A stretch of DNA of 64,000 nucleotides from Agromyces marinus (GTDB taxonomy: Bacteria > Actinomycetota > Actinomycetes > Actinomycetales > Microbacteriaceae), in NCBI RefSeq assembly GCF_021442325.1, contig NZ_CP087879.1, forward strand, positions 1,054,001-1,118,000. The letters run 5' to 3'. Numbering within the stretch: the first letter of the stretch is position 1; the number at the start of each line of letters is the position of its first letter. Both the position numbers and the translations under genes were made by a program. Below the pieces are notes generated by a model. It was given only the letters and a program-made list of their open reading frames with translations, ran no database searches and had not been told where the DNA came from. Of this stretch, positions 15,918 to 25,621 are shown piece by piece.

Positions 15918-16709
15918 GTGAACGGGCCCGAAGCCGACACCGTGCCGCTCGAACCGGCACCGCGAGCGGATGCCGCGCCGAAGCGCCGGCCGAGCGTCGC
16001 CGTGGTCGTGCTCATCGTGCTCGCCGTCCTGGCCGCGCTCGTGCTCGTCGTCGAGACCGTCGGGCGCGGGATCGCCGAACGACAGGTGGCCGCGTCGATC
16101 GTGGACTCGCTCCCGCCCGGCGTCGACGGCGAGGTCGAGGTCGAGATCCACGGCACGTCGGCGCTCTGGCAGGCGCTCACCGGGCGCATGGACGAGATGA
16201 CCGCGAGCGCCTCGGACCTCGACGTGCACGGCATCCCGGTCGACGTGACGGTCACGGCCCGCGGCGTGCCGCTCGCCGAGGGGGCACGGCTCGGCCGCGC
16301 CGAGATCGAGGCGTCGATCGACGCCGACGCAGCCCGCACGATCGCGGCCGAGCAGGGTCTGCCCGGTGAGATCGCGCTCGGCGAGGGCACGATCGCCTAC
16401 GAGGACGAACGCACGTTCTTCGGCCTCCCGATCGGGTTCTCCGTCACCGCCGAGCCCCGGGCCGCGGGGGACCGCATCCTCCTGCACCCGGTCGCCGCCG
16501 AGCTCGACGCGGGCCCCAGCATCGACGTCTCGGGCCTCGTCGATCGCATCCTCGGGGGCGACCCGGTCTCGATCTGCGTCGCCGACCGTCTCCCCGAGGG
16601 CGTGCAGGTGACCGGCCTCGAGGTCGAGCCGGACTCCGTCCGCGTGCGACTCGAGGCCACGGGGGTGCCGCTGGCGGCCGAGACGCTCGAGACGACCGGG
16701 ACCTGCTGA
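15918..16709 (+). CDS. DUF2993 (LmeA-like) lipid-binding membrane protein
   Basis: The 263-residue protein has a short basic N-terminal tail, one transmembrane segment at about residues 32-52 (VAVVVLIVLAVLAALVLVVE), and a DUF2993 domain filling the rest. It carries the family's alternating beta strands with aliphatic positions and the LPPGVDGEVEVEIHG, VDVTVTARGVPL and GLPGEIALGEGTIAYE patterns. Mycobacterial LmeA of this family binds phosphoinositides and affects lipomannan elongation; a lipid-transfer role outside the membrane is inferred. The GTG start is five bases from the argS stop, so the two genes are co-transcribed. Confidence 0.8.
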   Translation: MNGPEADTVPLEPAPRADAAPKRRPSVAVVVLIVLAVLAALVLVVETVGRGIAERQVAASIVDSLPPGVDGEVEVEIHGTSALWQALTGRMDEMTASASDLDVHGIPVDVTVTARGVPLAEGARLGRAEIEASIDADAARTIAAEQGLPGEIALGEGTIAYEDERTFFGLPIGFSVTAEPRAAGDRILLHPVAAELDAGPSIDVSGLVDRILGGDPVSICVADRLPEGVQVTGLEVEPDSVRVRLEATGVPLAAETLETTGTC

Positions 16710-16716
16710 CCGGCGC

Positions 16717-16732
16717 CGGGCGCGCTCGCCCG
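16717..16732 (+). terminator. Hairpin after the DUF2993 gene
   Basis: CGGGCG / CGCCCG arms with a four-base loop, 7 nt after the stop and before the lysA promoter. No T-tract. Confidence 0.4.
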
Positions 16733-16773
16733 CAGTGCGGCGTCATCGATTCGGCCGCCGGTCGCCCGCTCGG

Positions 16774-16779
16774 TAGAAT
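16774..16779 (+). promoter_or_regulatory. -10 element of the lysA-hom-thrC-thrB operon
   Basis: TAGAAT, giving a leader of about 70 nt before the GTG at 16855. The leader begins with a CCGCC / GGCGG hairpin (16790-16806). No riboswitch fold was recognised. Confidence 0.5.
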
Positions 16780-16854
16780 CGCTCCCACGCCGCCTCACGA
16801 GGGCGGTCCCCACCGAGGCTTCATCGAACCGATCCGGGTTCGCTCGCCGACCGA

Positions 16855-18306
16855 GTGAATCCGCCGTTGCCGTTCGTCCCCGCGAGGTACCCCGTGTCAT
16901 CCAGCGCTCCCGACCACGCGCTGCCCGCCGCGCCCGACGATCCGAACGCACTCGCCCCGCGGGTGTGGCCGGACGGCGCGCACCGCGACGACGCCGGCCG
17001 GCTCGTGATCGGCGGACTCGACGCGACCGCGCTCGCCGCGCGGTTCGGCACGCCGCTCTACGTCGTCGACGAACAGGTGGCGCGCTCCCGCGCGGTGCGA
17101 ACGCGGAGGGCCTTCGAGGAGGCCGCCGCCTCGATCGGCACCTCGGTCACCGTCTACTACGCCGGCAAGGCGTTCCTCTCCGGCGCGATCGTGCGCTGGA
17201 TGCGCGAGGAGGGCCTCGCGATCGACGTCGCCACGGGCGGAGAACTCGCGGTCGCGCTCGCTGCCGGCGCCGACCCGGGCCGCATCGGGTTCCACGGCAA
17301 CAACAAGTCGCTCGCCGAGATCGAGCGCGCGGTCGCGGCCGGGGTGGGCACCGTCGTCATCGACAGCGAGATCGAGGTCGTCCGGGTCGCGGATGCCGCG
17401 GCGCGCGCCGGGCGCGTGCAACGCGTGCGGCTGCGGGTGAACTCGGGGGTCCACGCGTCGACGCACGAGTTCCTCGCGACGGCCCACGAAGACCAGAAGT
17501 TCGGGATCGCGCTCGGCGACGCGGAACGCGTCGTGGCCGACATCCGCTCGCATTCCCCGCTCGAGTTCGTCGGGCTGCACTGCCACATCGGGTCGCAGAT
17601 CTTCGACGCCTCGGGCTTCGCCGAGTCCGCGGAGCGCCTGCTCGCGGTGCACGCCGCGCTCTCGGCGGCGGCGCCCGTCCCCGAGCTGAACCTCGGCGGT
17701 GGCTTCGGCATCGCCTACACCGAGGTCGACTCGCCCGCCCCGATCGAGGAGATCGCCGCCGGCATCGCGCGGGCCGTCGCCGAGGCGAGCGCGAGGCACG
17801 GCGTCCCCGTGCCCAGGCTCGCATTCGAGCCCGGCCGGTCGATCATCGGACCGGCCGGAGTCACGCTGTACACGGTCGGCACCGTCAAGCCCGTGCCGAC
17901 CGACGACGGATGGCGCCACTACGTCTCCGTCGACGGCGGCATGAGCGACAACATCCGCACCGCGATGTACGGCGCCGCCTACACGGCGCGCCTGGCCTCG
18001 CGCGTCTCGGAGGAGCCGGCGGCGCTGGTCCGGGTGGTCGGCAAGCACTGCGAGTCCGGCGACATCGTCGTCGACCACGACTGGCTGCCGCACGACGTCG
18101 CCCCCGGCGACGTGCTCGCGATCGCGGCGACGGGCGCCTACTGCTGGTCGCTCGCCTCCAACTACAACCACGTGCCCCGACCCCCGGTCGTGGCCGTGTC
18201 CGGCGGATCCGCGCGCGTGATCGTGCACGGAGAACGCGAGGAGGACCTCCTCGCCCGCGACGCCGGGCTGTCCGACGACGATGACGTACACGGAGTCACC
18301 GAATGA
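16855..18306 (+). CDS. lysA: Diaminopimelate decarboxylase
   Basis: Converts meso-diaminopimelate to L-lysine and CO2, the last step of lysine synthesis, with PLP. The 483-residue fold-type III enzyme has the PLP-binding Lys in YYAGKAF near residue 105, FHGNNKS, the HCHIGSQI motif, the glycine-rich phosphate loop NLGGGFGI, EPGRSI, and the second-subunit active-site motif CESGD near residue 399. The N-terminus is about 35 residues longer than the core; a GTG at about 16894 (VSSSAPDHAL) is an alternative start. Its stop overlaps the hom ATG, coupling lysine and threonine branches of the aspartate pathway. Confidence 0.95.
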   Translation: MNPPLPFVPARYPVSSSAPDHALPAAPDDPNALAPRVWPDGAHRDDAGRLVIGGLDATALAARFGTPLYVVDEQVARSRAVRTRRAFEEAAASIGTSVTVYYAGKAFLSGAIVRWMREEGLAIDVATGGELAVALAAGADPGRIGFHGNNKSLAEIERAVAAGVGTVVIDSEIEVVRVADAAARAGRVQRVRLRVNSGVHASTHEFLATAHEDQKFGIALGDAERVVADIRSHSPLEFVGLHCHIGSQIFDASGFAESAERLLAVHAALSAAAPVPELNLGGGFGIAYTEVDSPAPIEEIAAGIARAVAEASARHGVPVPRLAFEPGRSIIGPAGVTLYTVGTVKPVPTDDGWRHYVSVDGGMSDNIRTAMYGAAYTARLASRVSEEPAALVRVVGKHCESGDIVVDHDWLPHDVAPGDVLAIAATGAYCWSLASNYNHVPRPPVVAVSGGSARVIVHGEREEDLLARDAGLSDDDDVHGVTE

Positions 18307-19613
18307 TCGAATACCGTTCCATCCGCGTGGCGCTGCTCGGCGCCGGCTCGGTCGGCTCCCAGGTGGCCCGGCTGCTGCTCGAGCAGGGCGACGAGCTCGC
18401 GGGCCGCATCGGCGCACGCCTCGAGCTCGCCGGCGTCGCCGTCCGCGACGTCGACGCGCCGCGCGACGCCGACCTGCCGCGCGAGCTGTTCACGACCGAC
18501 GCGGAGTCGCTCATCCTCGGCGCCGACATCGTGATCGAGCTCATGGGCGGGATCGAGCCCGCACGGACCCTCGTGCTCCAGGCGATCGCCTCGGGCGCCG
18601 ACGTCGTCACGGGCAACAAGGCGCTCCTGGCCACGCACGGACCGGAGCTCTTCGCCGCGGCCGAGCAGGTCGGGGCGCAGCTGTCGTACGAGGCGTCGGT
18701 GGGCGGCGCCATCCCGATCATCCGACCGCTGAAGGACAGCCTCGCGGGCGACCGCATCGACCGGATCCTCGGCATCGTCAACGGCACCACGAACTTCATC
18801 CTCGACCGCATGGACACCACCGGGGCCTCGCTCGAGGACGCGCTGGCGACCGCGACCGAGCTCGGCTACGCCGAGGCCGACCCGACCGCCGACATCGGCG
18901 GCTACGACGCGGCGCAGAAGGCCGCGATCCTCTCGAGCCTCGCCTTCCACACCGAGGTGCCGATCGAGGCGGTCCACCGCGAGGGCATCACCTCGGTGAC
19001 CGCCGCCCAGGTCGAGTCCGCTCGCCGGGCCGGGTACGTCGTGAAGCTGCTGGCGATCTGCGAGCGGTTGGCCGACCCCGACACCGGCGAGGAGGGCGTC
19101 TCCGCCCGCGTCTACCCGGCGATGGTGCACCGCAGCCACCCGCTCGCCGCCGTCCACGGGGCGAACAACGCGGTCTTCGTCGAGGCGGCGGCCGCCGGTC
19201 CGCTCATGTTCTACGGCGCCGGCGCGGGCGGCGTTCCCACGGCCTCCGCCGTGCTGGGCGACCTCGTCGCGATCGCCCGCCGCCACGTGCTCGGCGGGCC
19301 GGGCACGGCCGAGTCGACGCACGCCGAGCTGCCGGTCTTCGACATCGGCCGCATCACGACCAGGTACTCGATCACGATCGAGGCCGCCGACGAGCCCGGC
19401 GTGCTCGCCACGATCGCCCACATCCTCGCCGACCACGGGGTCTCCGTGGGCGAGCTCGAGCAGACCATCGACGACACCACCGGCCGGGCTACGCTGGTCA
19501 TCGGAACGCACGAGGCGCGCGAGTCCGCGCTCTCGCAGACCGTCGCCGCCCTCGCTGAGAGCCCCGTCGTCGTGTCCGTCGCATCCGCGATCCGAATCGA
19601 AGGAGCAGAGTGA
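18303..19613 (+). CDS. hom: Homoserine dehydrogenase
   Basis: Reduces aspartate semialdehyde to homoserine with NAD(P)H, the entry to threonine and methionine synthesis. The 436-residue protein has the Rossmann motif [15 protein letters not shown] near residues 9-23, the catalytic core with [12 protein letters not shown] and [11 protein letters not shown], and Lys/Asp residues in [22 protein letters not shown]. An ACT regulatory domain fills about residues 355-436 ([20 protein letters not shown]), implying threonine feedback control. ATGA overlap with lysA and GTGA overlap with thrC. Confidence 0.97.
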   Translation: MIEYRSIRVALLGAGSVGSQVARLLLEQGDELAGRIGARLELAGVAVRDVDAPRDADLPRELFTTDAESLILGADIVIELMGGIEPARTLVLQAIASGADVVTGNKALLATHGPELFAAAEQVGAQLSYEASVGGAIPIIRPLKDSLAGDRIDRILGIVNGTTNFILDRMDTTGASLEDALATATELGYAEADPTADIGGYDAAQKAAILSSLAFHTEVPIEAVHREGITSVTAAQVESARRAGYVVKLLAICERLADPDTGEEGVSARVYPAMVHRSHPLAAVHGANNAVFVEAAAAGPLMFYGAGAGGVPTASAVLGDLVAIARRHVLGGPGTAESTHAELPVFDIGRITTRYSITIEAADEPGVLATIAHILADHGVSVGELEQTIDDTTGRATLVIGTHEARESALSQTVAALAESPVVVSVASAIRIEGAE

Positions 19614-20707
19614 ACCAGCAGGCCCCGAAGCCGACCTCCCGGCAGTGGCGCGGCGTCATCCGCGAGTACGCCGACCGCCTCGACGTCACGGATGCCACGC
19701 CGGTCGTGACGCTCGGCGAAGGCGGCACGCCGCTGCTGCCCGCGCCCGCGCTCAGCCGTCGCACGGGTGCCGACGTCTGGGTGAAGTTCGAGGGGATGAA
19801 CCCCACGGGCTCCTTCAAGGACCGCGGCATGACCATGGCCGTCACGAAGGCGGTCGAGCGCGGTGCGGAGGTCGTGATCTGCGCGTCGACCGGCAACACG
19901 TCGGCGTCGGCCGCCGCGTATGCGACGCACGCGGGAATCAAGGCGGCCGTGCTCGTTCCCGAGGGCAAGATCGCGATGGGCAAGCTCAGCCAGGCGATCG
20001 CCCACGACGCCCAGCTCATCCAGGTCCAGGGCAACTTCGACGACTGCCTCGACATCGCCCGCGACCTCGCCGAGCACTTCCCCGTGCACCTGGTCAACTC
20101 GGTCAACAACGACCGCATCGAGGGGCAGAAGACCGCGGCGTTCGAGGTCGTCGAGGTGCTCGGCGACGCTCCCGACTTCCACTTCATCCCGGTGGGCAAC
20201 GCCGGCAACTACACCGCCTACACGCGCGGGTACCGCGAAGACATCGCGGCTGGCAACGCGACGAAGCTGCCGCGCATGTTCGGCTTCCAGGCGGCCGGGT
20301 CCGCGCCGCTCGTGCGAGGCGAGCCGGTCAAGGACCCGGAGACGGTGGCCAGCGCCATCCGCATCGGCAACCCGGCGTCGTGGCAGCTCGCGCTCGAGGC
20401 ACGCGACCTCACCGACGGGTACTTCGGCGCGATCGACGACGAGCGCATCCTCCTCGCGCAGCGCATCCTGTCCGCCGAGGTCGGGGTATTCGTCGAGCCG
20501 GCGTCTGCGATCAGCGTGGCGGGCCTGCTCGACCGCGCCGAAGCGGGCCAGATCCCGGCGGGCTCGAAGGTCGTGCTGACGGTCACCGGGCACGGCCTGA
20601 AGGACCCGCAGTGGGCGCTGCGCCTGCCCGACGGCTCGGATGTCGCGCCGACGGTCGTGCCCGTCGACACGGCGCACGTGGCCGAGGTGCTGGGGCTCGG
20701 CGCATGA
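19610..20707 (+). CDS. thrC: Threonine synthase
   Basis: PLP enzyme converting O-phosphohomoserine to threonine. The 365-residue protein is of the short fold-type II actinobacterial type. It carries the PLP-lysine motif [11 protein letters not shown] near residue 70, the phosphate-binding [15 protein letters not shown], and the glycine loop [11 protein letters not shown]. The GTG start overlaps the hom stop, and its own TGA overlaps the thrB ATG. Order hom-thrC-thrB matches the standard actinobacterial threonine operon. Confidence 0.96.
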   Translation: MNQQAPKPTSRQWRGVIREYADRLDVTDATPVVTLGEGGTPLLPAPALSRRTGADVWVKFEGMNPTGSFKDRGMTMAVTKAVERGAEVVICASTGNTSASAAAYATHAGIKAAVLVPEGKIAMGKLSQAIAHDAQLIQVQGNFDDCLDIARDLAEHFPVHLVNSVNNDRIEGQKTAAFEVVEVLGDAPDFHFIPVGNAGNYTAYTRGYREDIAAGNATKLPRMFGFQAAGSAPLVRGEPVKDPETVASAIRIGNPASWQLALEARDLTDGYFGAIDDERILLAQRILSAEVGVFVEPASAISVAGLLDRAEAGQIPAGSKVVLTVTGHGLKDPQWALRLPDGSDVAPTVVPVDTAHVAEVLGLGA

Positions 20708-21666
20708 GCTCGGCGTCCGCCGACGCGGGCCCGATGTCCGACCCGGACCTCGTGGGCCGTGCGGTGCACGTCAAGGTCCCCGCGACGTCGGCGAACCTCG
20801 GCCCGGGCTTCGACACGCTCGGGCTCGCCCTCGCGCGGTACGACGAACTCGACGTCGAGGTGCTCGCCTCCGGCCTCGAGATCGAGGTCCACGGCGTCGG
20901 CGAGGGGGAGGTGCCGCTCGACGAGTCCCACCTCGTCGTGCGCGCGATGGCGCACGCGTTCGCGCGCCACGGTCGGTCGCTGCCGCCGATCCGACTCGTG
21001 GCCCGCAACGCCATCCCGCACGGGCGCGGACTCGGTTCGTCGGGCGCCGCGATCGTGGCGGGCGTCATGGCCGCCAAGGGCCTGCTCGAGCCGGAGGTCG
21101 AACTCTCGGCCGACGACCTGCTCGAGCTCGCGACCGAGCTCGAAGGCCACCCCGACAACGTCGCGCCGGCGCTGTTCGGCGGGCTCACGATCGCATGGAC
21201 GACGCCCGACGGGCCGCGCCACAAGAAGCTCATGGTGCATCGCGGCGTGTCGCCGCTCGTGCTCGTTCCCGAGCACGAGATGTCCACCGCGCTCGCGCGG
21301 AGCCTGCAGCCGCAGTCGGTCCCGCACGAGGACGCCGTCTTCAACGTCTCCCGGTCGGCGCTGCTCGTCGCCGCCCTGATCCAGAGCCCCGAACTCCTGC
21401 TCGCCGCGACCGAGGACAAGCTCCACCAGAGCTACCGCGCCGAGGCGATGCCCGAGACCGACCGGCTCATCCGCCGGTTGCGCGAGGCCGGTCACCCGGC
21501 CGTCGTCTCGGGTGCGGGGCCGTCGATCCTCGTCCTCGCGAGCGACCCGAGCGAGCGCGCGGAGGCGGTGCGCCTCGTCGAGGACGTCGCGGAGTCCACG
21601 TGGCAGGCGCTCCCGCTCGCGGTGGACTTCCTCGGTGCCACGGTGGTGCGCACGACCGAGTCCTGA
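20704..21666 (+). CDS. thrB: Homoserine kinase
   Basis: Phosphorylates homoserine to O-phosphohomoserine, the substrate of ThrC. This 320-residue GHMP kinase begins its core with [21 protein letters not shown] and has the ATP-binding motif [17 protein letters not shown] near residue 105, then [14 protein letters not shown], and ends with the GHMP C-terminal motif [11 protein letters not shown]. The ATG overlaps the thrC stop. It is the last gene of the lysA-hom-thrC-thrB transcript; rho follows after 259 bp with its own promoter. Confidence 0.96.
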   Translation: MSSASADAGPMSDPDLVGRAVHVKVPATSANLGPGFDTLGLALARYDELDVEVLASGLEIEVHGVGEGEVPLDESHLVVRAMAHAFARHGRSLPPIRLVARNAIPHGRGLGSSGAAIVAGVMAAKGLLEPEVELSADDLLELATELEGHPDNVAPALFGGLTIAWTTPDGPRHKKLMVHRGVSPLVLVPEHEMSTALARSLQPQSVPHEDAVFNVSRSALLVAALIQSPELLLAATEDKLHQSYRAEAMPETDRLIRRLREAGHPAVVSGAGPSILVLASDPSERAEAVRLVEDVAESTWQALPLAVDFLGATVVRTTES

Positions 21667-21745
21667 CCGCGCGGTCGTCGCCGTGCGCGACCGGTCGTCG
21701 AGGCGCCCGGCGTGGCGAGTGGTCCGCCGGACCGGCACCCGGTGC

Positions 21746-21751
21746 TAGACT
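21746..21751 (+). promoter_or_regulatory. Candidate -10 element of rho
   Basis: TAGACT, which would give a leader of about 165 nt before the GTG at 21926. Confidence 0.4.
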
Positions 21752-21783
21752 GATCACGCACCCGGCGGGCGCTGTACCATGGC

Positions 21784-21867
21784 GCACCGCCGTTCGGTGC
21801 AATTCCCGGCATCTCATGCTTTCGCGAATGCGCAGATCTGCGCCCCGTGCGCACGTCTGCGACGTGC
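21784..21867 (+). promoter_or_regulatory. Structured rho leader: three consecutive hairpins
   Basis: Three inverted repeats in a row: GCACCG / CGGTGC (21784-21800), the 14-bp palindrome GCGCAGATCTGCGC (21830-21843), and GCACGTC / GACGTGC (21851-21867). A pyrimidine-rich stretch separates the first two. Rho autoregulates by attenuation in its own leader in several bacteria; that this leader does so is inference. Confidence 0.45.
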
Positions 21868-21925
21868 CGCGAACAACTCTCCTCGGCCGACCCCCGTAGC
21901 CCGGCCAGGGGAAAGGACAATCCCA

Positions 21926-24235
21926 GTGACCAACGGAACCGACCACGCCGAGGGCGTGGCGAACCGCACCCGCCTGTCGACCATGAAGGTCGCCGAGCTC
22001 CAGGAGCTCGCCGCCTCGCTCGGCATCTCCGGTGCATCGAAGCGCCGCAAGGGCGAGCTCGTGGACCTGATCTCCGCGCACGCCGAGGCGAACCCCGTGG
22101 CCGACGCCGACGTCGCGCCCGCGGGCACCGCACCGGCCGACGCGCCGGAGGCAGCGACCGCCGCGCCCGCGGAGGCGGCCGCCGAGGCATCCGCTGACGC
22201 CCCGGCCGTCGAGGCGCCCGCTGCTGAGGCTGGGCCCGCCGATGAGGTTGCGCCGCCCGTCGAGGCCGCGCCCGCTCGTCGCGGACGCCAGCCGCGGCGC
22301 GCGACCACCGCGACGGCGGCAGCACGGCACGCCAACGCAGGACTCGCCGGCATCGATCTCGTGCCCGGCGCAGCGCCCGCTGCCGAGCAGCCGGCTGCCG
22401 AGCCGACCGCCGCGGCTCCGGAATCCGGGAACGGCGATCGCGCGAAGCGCGGAGGCTCGAAGAACGGTCCCGCGACGGACGGCGCTCCGAAGTCCGGCCG
22501 CGCGCAGGGCGAGCCCGCGCAGGCCGAGCCCGCTGAGGCGGACGACGACGCCCGCGAGGCGGCTCGCGCCGCAGTGCGCGAGGAACTCGCAGCCGCGACC
22601 GGCGGCCGCAAGGCCGACCAGGCCGACGCGGGCGAGGACGCCGAGAAGTCCGACGGCGACCGGCCTGCTGCCGAGGGCGGCCGCCAGGGTCGGGGCCGCA
22701 ACCGCGGCCGCCGCGGCGGATCCGATCGTGGCGACGGCCAGAAGTCGGAGCAGAAGGCCGACCAGCCCGGCGGGCAGAAGGCCGACCAGCCCGGCGGGCA
22801 GAAGGCCGACCATCCCTCCCGCAAGCGCGACGCGCAGGCCGACTCCGACCAGGCGCGCCAGGACGACGACACGACCAGGTCCGAGCAGGGCAAGGCCGAC
22901 CAGGGCAAGGCCGAGCAGGGCGGCCGCGGCCAGCAGGGGCGCGGCGAACAGCAGCAGGGCGACGGCGAGGGCGGCGGTCGCCGCAACCGCTACCGCGATC
23001 GCAAGCGCCGCGGCCAGGCCGGCCAGGGCGACGAGGTCGAGCCCGAGATCCTCGACGACGACGTGCTCATCCCGATCGCGGGCATCCTCGACGTGCTCGA
23101 CAACTACGCGTTCGTGCGCACGACCGGCTACCTTCCCGGTCCGAGCGACGTCTACGTCTCGCTCGGCCAGGTGAAGAAGTACCACCTGCGCAAGGGCGAC
23201 GCCGTGGTCGGCGCGATCAAGCAGCCCCGCGAGGGCGAATCGAACAGCCGCCAGAAGTACAACGCGCTGGTCAAGATCGACTCGGTCAACGGCCAGACCG
23301 CCGAGGAGGCCGCGGCCCGCGTCGACTTCCAGAAGCTCACGCCGCTCTACCCGCAGGATCGCCTGCGCCTGGAGACCGAGCCCACCAAGCTCACCCAGCG
23401 CATCATCGACCTCGTGGCGCCGATCGGCAAGGGCCAGCGCGGCCTCATCGTCGCGCCGCCGAAGGCCGGAAAGACCATCGTGCTGCAGCAGATCGCGAAC
23501 GCCATCGCGATCAACAACCCCGAGGTCCACCTCATGGTCGTGCTCGTCGACGAGCGCCCCGAAGAGGTCACCGACATGCAGCGCACGGTCAAGGGCGAGG
23601 TCATCGCCTCGACGTTCGACCGCCCCGCCGAAGACCACACGACCGTCGCCGAGCTCGCGATCGAGCGCGCCAAGCGGCTGGTCGAGCTCGGCCACGACGT
23701 CGTCGTGCTGCTCGACTCGATCACCCGCCTCGGGCGCGCCTACAACCTCGCGGCCCCGGCCTCCGGGCGCGTGCTCTCCGGCGGCGTCGACGCATCGGCC
23801 CTCTACCCCCCGAAGCGGTTCTTCGGCGCGGCCCGCAACATCGAGAACGGCGGTTCGCTGACCATCCTCGCCACGGCGCTCGTCGAGACCGGGTCGAAGA
23901 TGGACGAGGTGATCTTCGAGGAGTTCAAGGGCACCGGCAACTCCGAGCTGCGCCTCTCGCGTCACCTGGCCGACAAGCGCATCTTCCCCGCGGTCGACGT
24001 CAACGCGTCGTCGACGCGACGCGAGGAGATGCTGCTCTCGCCCGACGAGGTCAAGATCACCTGGAAGCTGCGTCGGGCCCTCGCCGGCCTCGAACCGCAG
24101 CAGGCCCTCGAAGCCGTCCTCGGTCGCCTGCGCGAAACGCAGTCGAACACCGAGTTCCTCCTGCTCATGCAGAAGTCGGCCCCCGTCGGCGGGAACGGCA
24201 ACGGGAACGGACACGAGTCCGACCACCACCGCTGA
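21926..24235 (+). CDS. rho: Transcription termination factor Rho (actinobacterial, extended)
   Basis: Hexameric RNA helicase that ends transcription. The 769-residue protein has a Rho_N SAP-like domain at about residues 15-55 ([17 protein letters not shown]), then a roughly 310-residue insertion rich in Ala, Arg, Asp, Glu, Gln and Gly, typical of high-GC actinobacteria. The RNA-binding cold-shock-like domain starts near 380 ([20 protein letters not shown]), and the ATPase has Walker [10 protein letters not shown] near 511, Walker [14 protein letters not shown] and the Q-loop region [22 protein letters not shown]. The GTG is preferred over an in-frame ATG at 21779 because GAAAGGA lies upstream and the intervening translation is not Rho-like. 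Confidence 0.96.
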   Translation: MTNGTDHAEGVANRTRLSTMKVAELQELAASLGISGASKRRKGELVDLISAHAEANPVADADVAPAGTAPADAPEAATAAPAEAAAEASADAPAVEAPAAEAGPADEVAPPVEAAPARRGRQPRRATTATAAARHANAGLAGIDLVPGAAPAAEQPAAEPTAAAPESGNGDRAKRGGSKNGPATDGAPKSGRAQGEPAQAEPAEADDDAREAARAAVREELAAATGGRKADQADAGEDAEKSDGDRPAAEGGRQGRGRNRGRRGGSDRGDGQKSEQKADQPGGQKADQPGGQKADHPSRKRDAQADSDQARQDDDTTRSEQGKADQGKAEQGGRGQQGRGEQQQGDGEGGGRRNRYRDRKRRGQAGQGDEVEPEILDDDVLIPIAGILDVLDNYAFVRTTGYLPGPSDVYVSLGQVKKYHLRKGDAVVGAIKQPREGESNSRQKYNALVKIDSVNGQTAEEAAARVDFQKLTPLYPQDRLRLETEPTKLTQRIIDLVAPIGKGQRGLIVAPPKAGKTIVLQQIANAIAINNPEVHLMVVLVDERPEEVTDMQRTVKGEVIASTFDRPAEDHTTVAELAIERAKRLVELGHDVVVLLDSITRLGRAYNLAAPASGRVLSGGVDASALYPPKRFFGAARNIENGGSLTILATALVETGSKMDEVIFEEFKGTGNSELRLSRHLADKRIFPAVDVNASSTRREEMLLSPDEVKITWKLRRALAGLEPQQALEAVLGRLRETQSNTEFLLLMQKSAPVGGNGNGNGHESDHHR
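22751..22819 (+). repeat. 24-bp tandem repeat in the rho insertion
   Basis: Two full 24-bp units (22751-22774, 22775-22798) and a diverged third, encoding Q-K-A-D-Q-P-G-G. In frame and inside the disordered insertion. Confidence 0.85.
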
Positions 24236-24238
24236 TCC

Positions 24239-25318
24239 ATGTTCGACTCCATCCAGCCGCTGATCGCCGAGCACGCCGCGCTCCAGGAGGAGCTCGCCGA
24301 CCCGGCGCTCCACGCCGATGCCGCGCGCGCGAAGCGGGTGAACCGGCGCTACGCCGAGCTCAGCCGCATCGTCGCCGCGAACGAGTCGTGGACGCAGGCG
24401 CAGGACGACCTCGACGCCGCGCGCGAACTCGCACGCGAGGATGAGGCCTTCGCCGAGGAGGTCCCCGCACTCGAGGCGCACCTCGCCGAGGCGCAGGAGA
24501 AGCTCCGCCGGCTCCTGATCCCGCGCGACCCCGACGACGGGCGCGACGTCATCATGGAGATCAAGGGCGGCGAGGGCGGTGCCGAGAGTGCGCTCTTCGC
24601 GGCCGACCTGCTGCGCATGTACATCCAGTACGCGCAGTCGAAGGGCTGGAAGACCGAGCTGCTCGAGCGCGACGAATCCGATCTCGGCGGCTACAAGAAC
24701 GTGCAGGTCGCGATCAAGTCGAACGCGTCCGACCCGTCGCAGGGCGTGTGGGCGCACCTCAAGTACGAGGGCGGGGTTCACCGGGTCCAGCGCGTCCCGG
24801 TGACCGAGACGCAGGGACGGATCCACACCTCGACGACCGGCGTGCTCGTCTTCCCCGAAGTGGACGAGCCCGAAGAGGTCGAGATCAACCAGAACGACCT
24901 CAAGATCGACGTCTACCGCTCGTCGGGCCCCGGCGGCCAGTCGGTGAACACGACCGACTCGGCCGTGCGCATCACGCACGTGCCCACCGGCATCGTCGTG
25001 GCCATGCAGAACGAGAAGTCGCAGCTGCAGAACCGGGAGGCCGCGATGCGCGTGCTGCGGGCGCGCCTGCTCGCGCGTCAGCAGGAGGAGCTCGCGGCCG
25101 CGGCATCCGATGCGCGGAAGTCGCAGATCCGGTCGATGGACCGGTCCGAGCGCATCCGCACGTACAACTTCCCCGAGAACCGCATCGCCGACCATCGCAC
25201 GGGCTACAAGTCGTACAACCTCGACCAGGTCATGAACGGCGCGCTCGAGCCGATCATCGAGTCGGCGATCCACGCCGACGAGGAAGCGCGCCTGGCCGAC
25301 CTCGGCGACCAGGGCTGA
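24239..25318 (+). CDS. prfA: Peptide chain release factor 1
   Basis: Ends translation at UAA and UAG. The 359-residue protein has the stop-codon recognition tripeptide PVT (PxT class of RF1) in [19 protein letters not shown], and the catalytic GGQ in [17 protein letters not shown] near residue 233, the Gln methylated by PrmC. The ATG follows the rho stop after three bases, so prfA is co-transcribed with rho. Its usual partner prmC is not adjacent here but 3 kb further on. Confidence 0.97.
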   Translation: MFDSIQPLIAEHAALQEELADPALHADAARAKRVNRRYAELSRIVAANESWTQAQDDLDAARELAREDEAFAEEVPALEAHLAEAQEKLRRLLIPRDPDDGRDVIMEIKGGEGGAESALFAADLLRMYIQYAQSKGWKTELLERDESDLGGYKNVQVAIKSNASDPSQGVWAHLKYEGGVHRVQRVPVTETQGRIHTSTTGVLVFPEVDEPEEVEINQNDLKIDVYRSSGPGGQSVNTTDSAVRITHVPTGIVVAMQNEKSQLQNREAAMRVLRARLLARQQEELAAAASDARKSQIRSMDRSERIRTYNFPENRIADHRTGYKSYNLDQVMNGALEPIIESAIHADEEARLADLGDQG

Positions 25319-25328
25319 CGCCGGGCCG

Positions 25329-25396
25329 CGGCTCGCGCCCGCGCTCGGCTCGCGCTCGCGCCCGGCTCGCGCCTGCGCTCGGCTCGCGCTCGCGCC
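25329..25396 (+). repeat. Two 34-bp direct repeats after prfA
   Basis: Units 25329-25362 and 25363-25396 differ at one base. Each is itself made of GGCTCGCGC-type words. They are extremely GC-rich and non-coding. Confidence 0.85.
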
Positions 25397-25621
25397 CGCG
25401 CCCGCGCTTCGATTGCGCCACATGGCCGGCGGTGCGCCCGTCGAGCTGGCGCCGCACGCCGCACGTGGCGCAGACCACGGTGCAGACTGGCGCAGGGCGG
25501 GGTGCCGGTCCGCCCGGCGCACTTGGCCCGGCGTTCCTGCACAGCGCGCCGTGCGCCGGTGCTGTCCACGGGTCCGAGCGCCGCGCACCCGTCGCGTCGA
25601 TCGCGCACCGATCATCGACGG
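25397..25621. other. Non-coding stretch between prfA and the AbiEi/DUF559 gene
   Basis: With the repeats above this makes about 300 bp without a gene. It holds GATTGCGCCA at 25411-25420, the same ten bases that start the inverted repeat at 26563, and two TGGCGCAG words (25466, 25488) in the opposite sense. No convincing promoter is visible; GATCAT, 6 nt before the ATG at 25622, fits the leaderless geometry weakly. Confidence 0.5.

Noticed and set aside
16774-16854. Lysine riboswitch before lysA
   Set aside because: The leader is only about 70 nt, too short, and shows one small hairpin.
21779-21925. In-frame upstream ATG that would extend Rho by 49 residues
   Set aside because: The extension is not Rho-like, overlaps the leader hairpins, and the GTG at 21926 has a clear ribosome site.
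25329-25396. Possible CRISPR repeats
   Set aside because: Units are directly adjacent with no spacers, and no cas gene is present.
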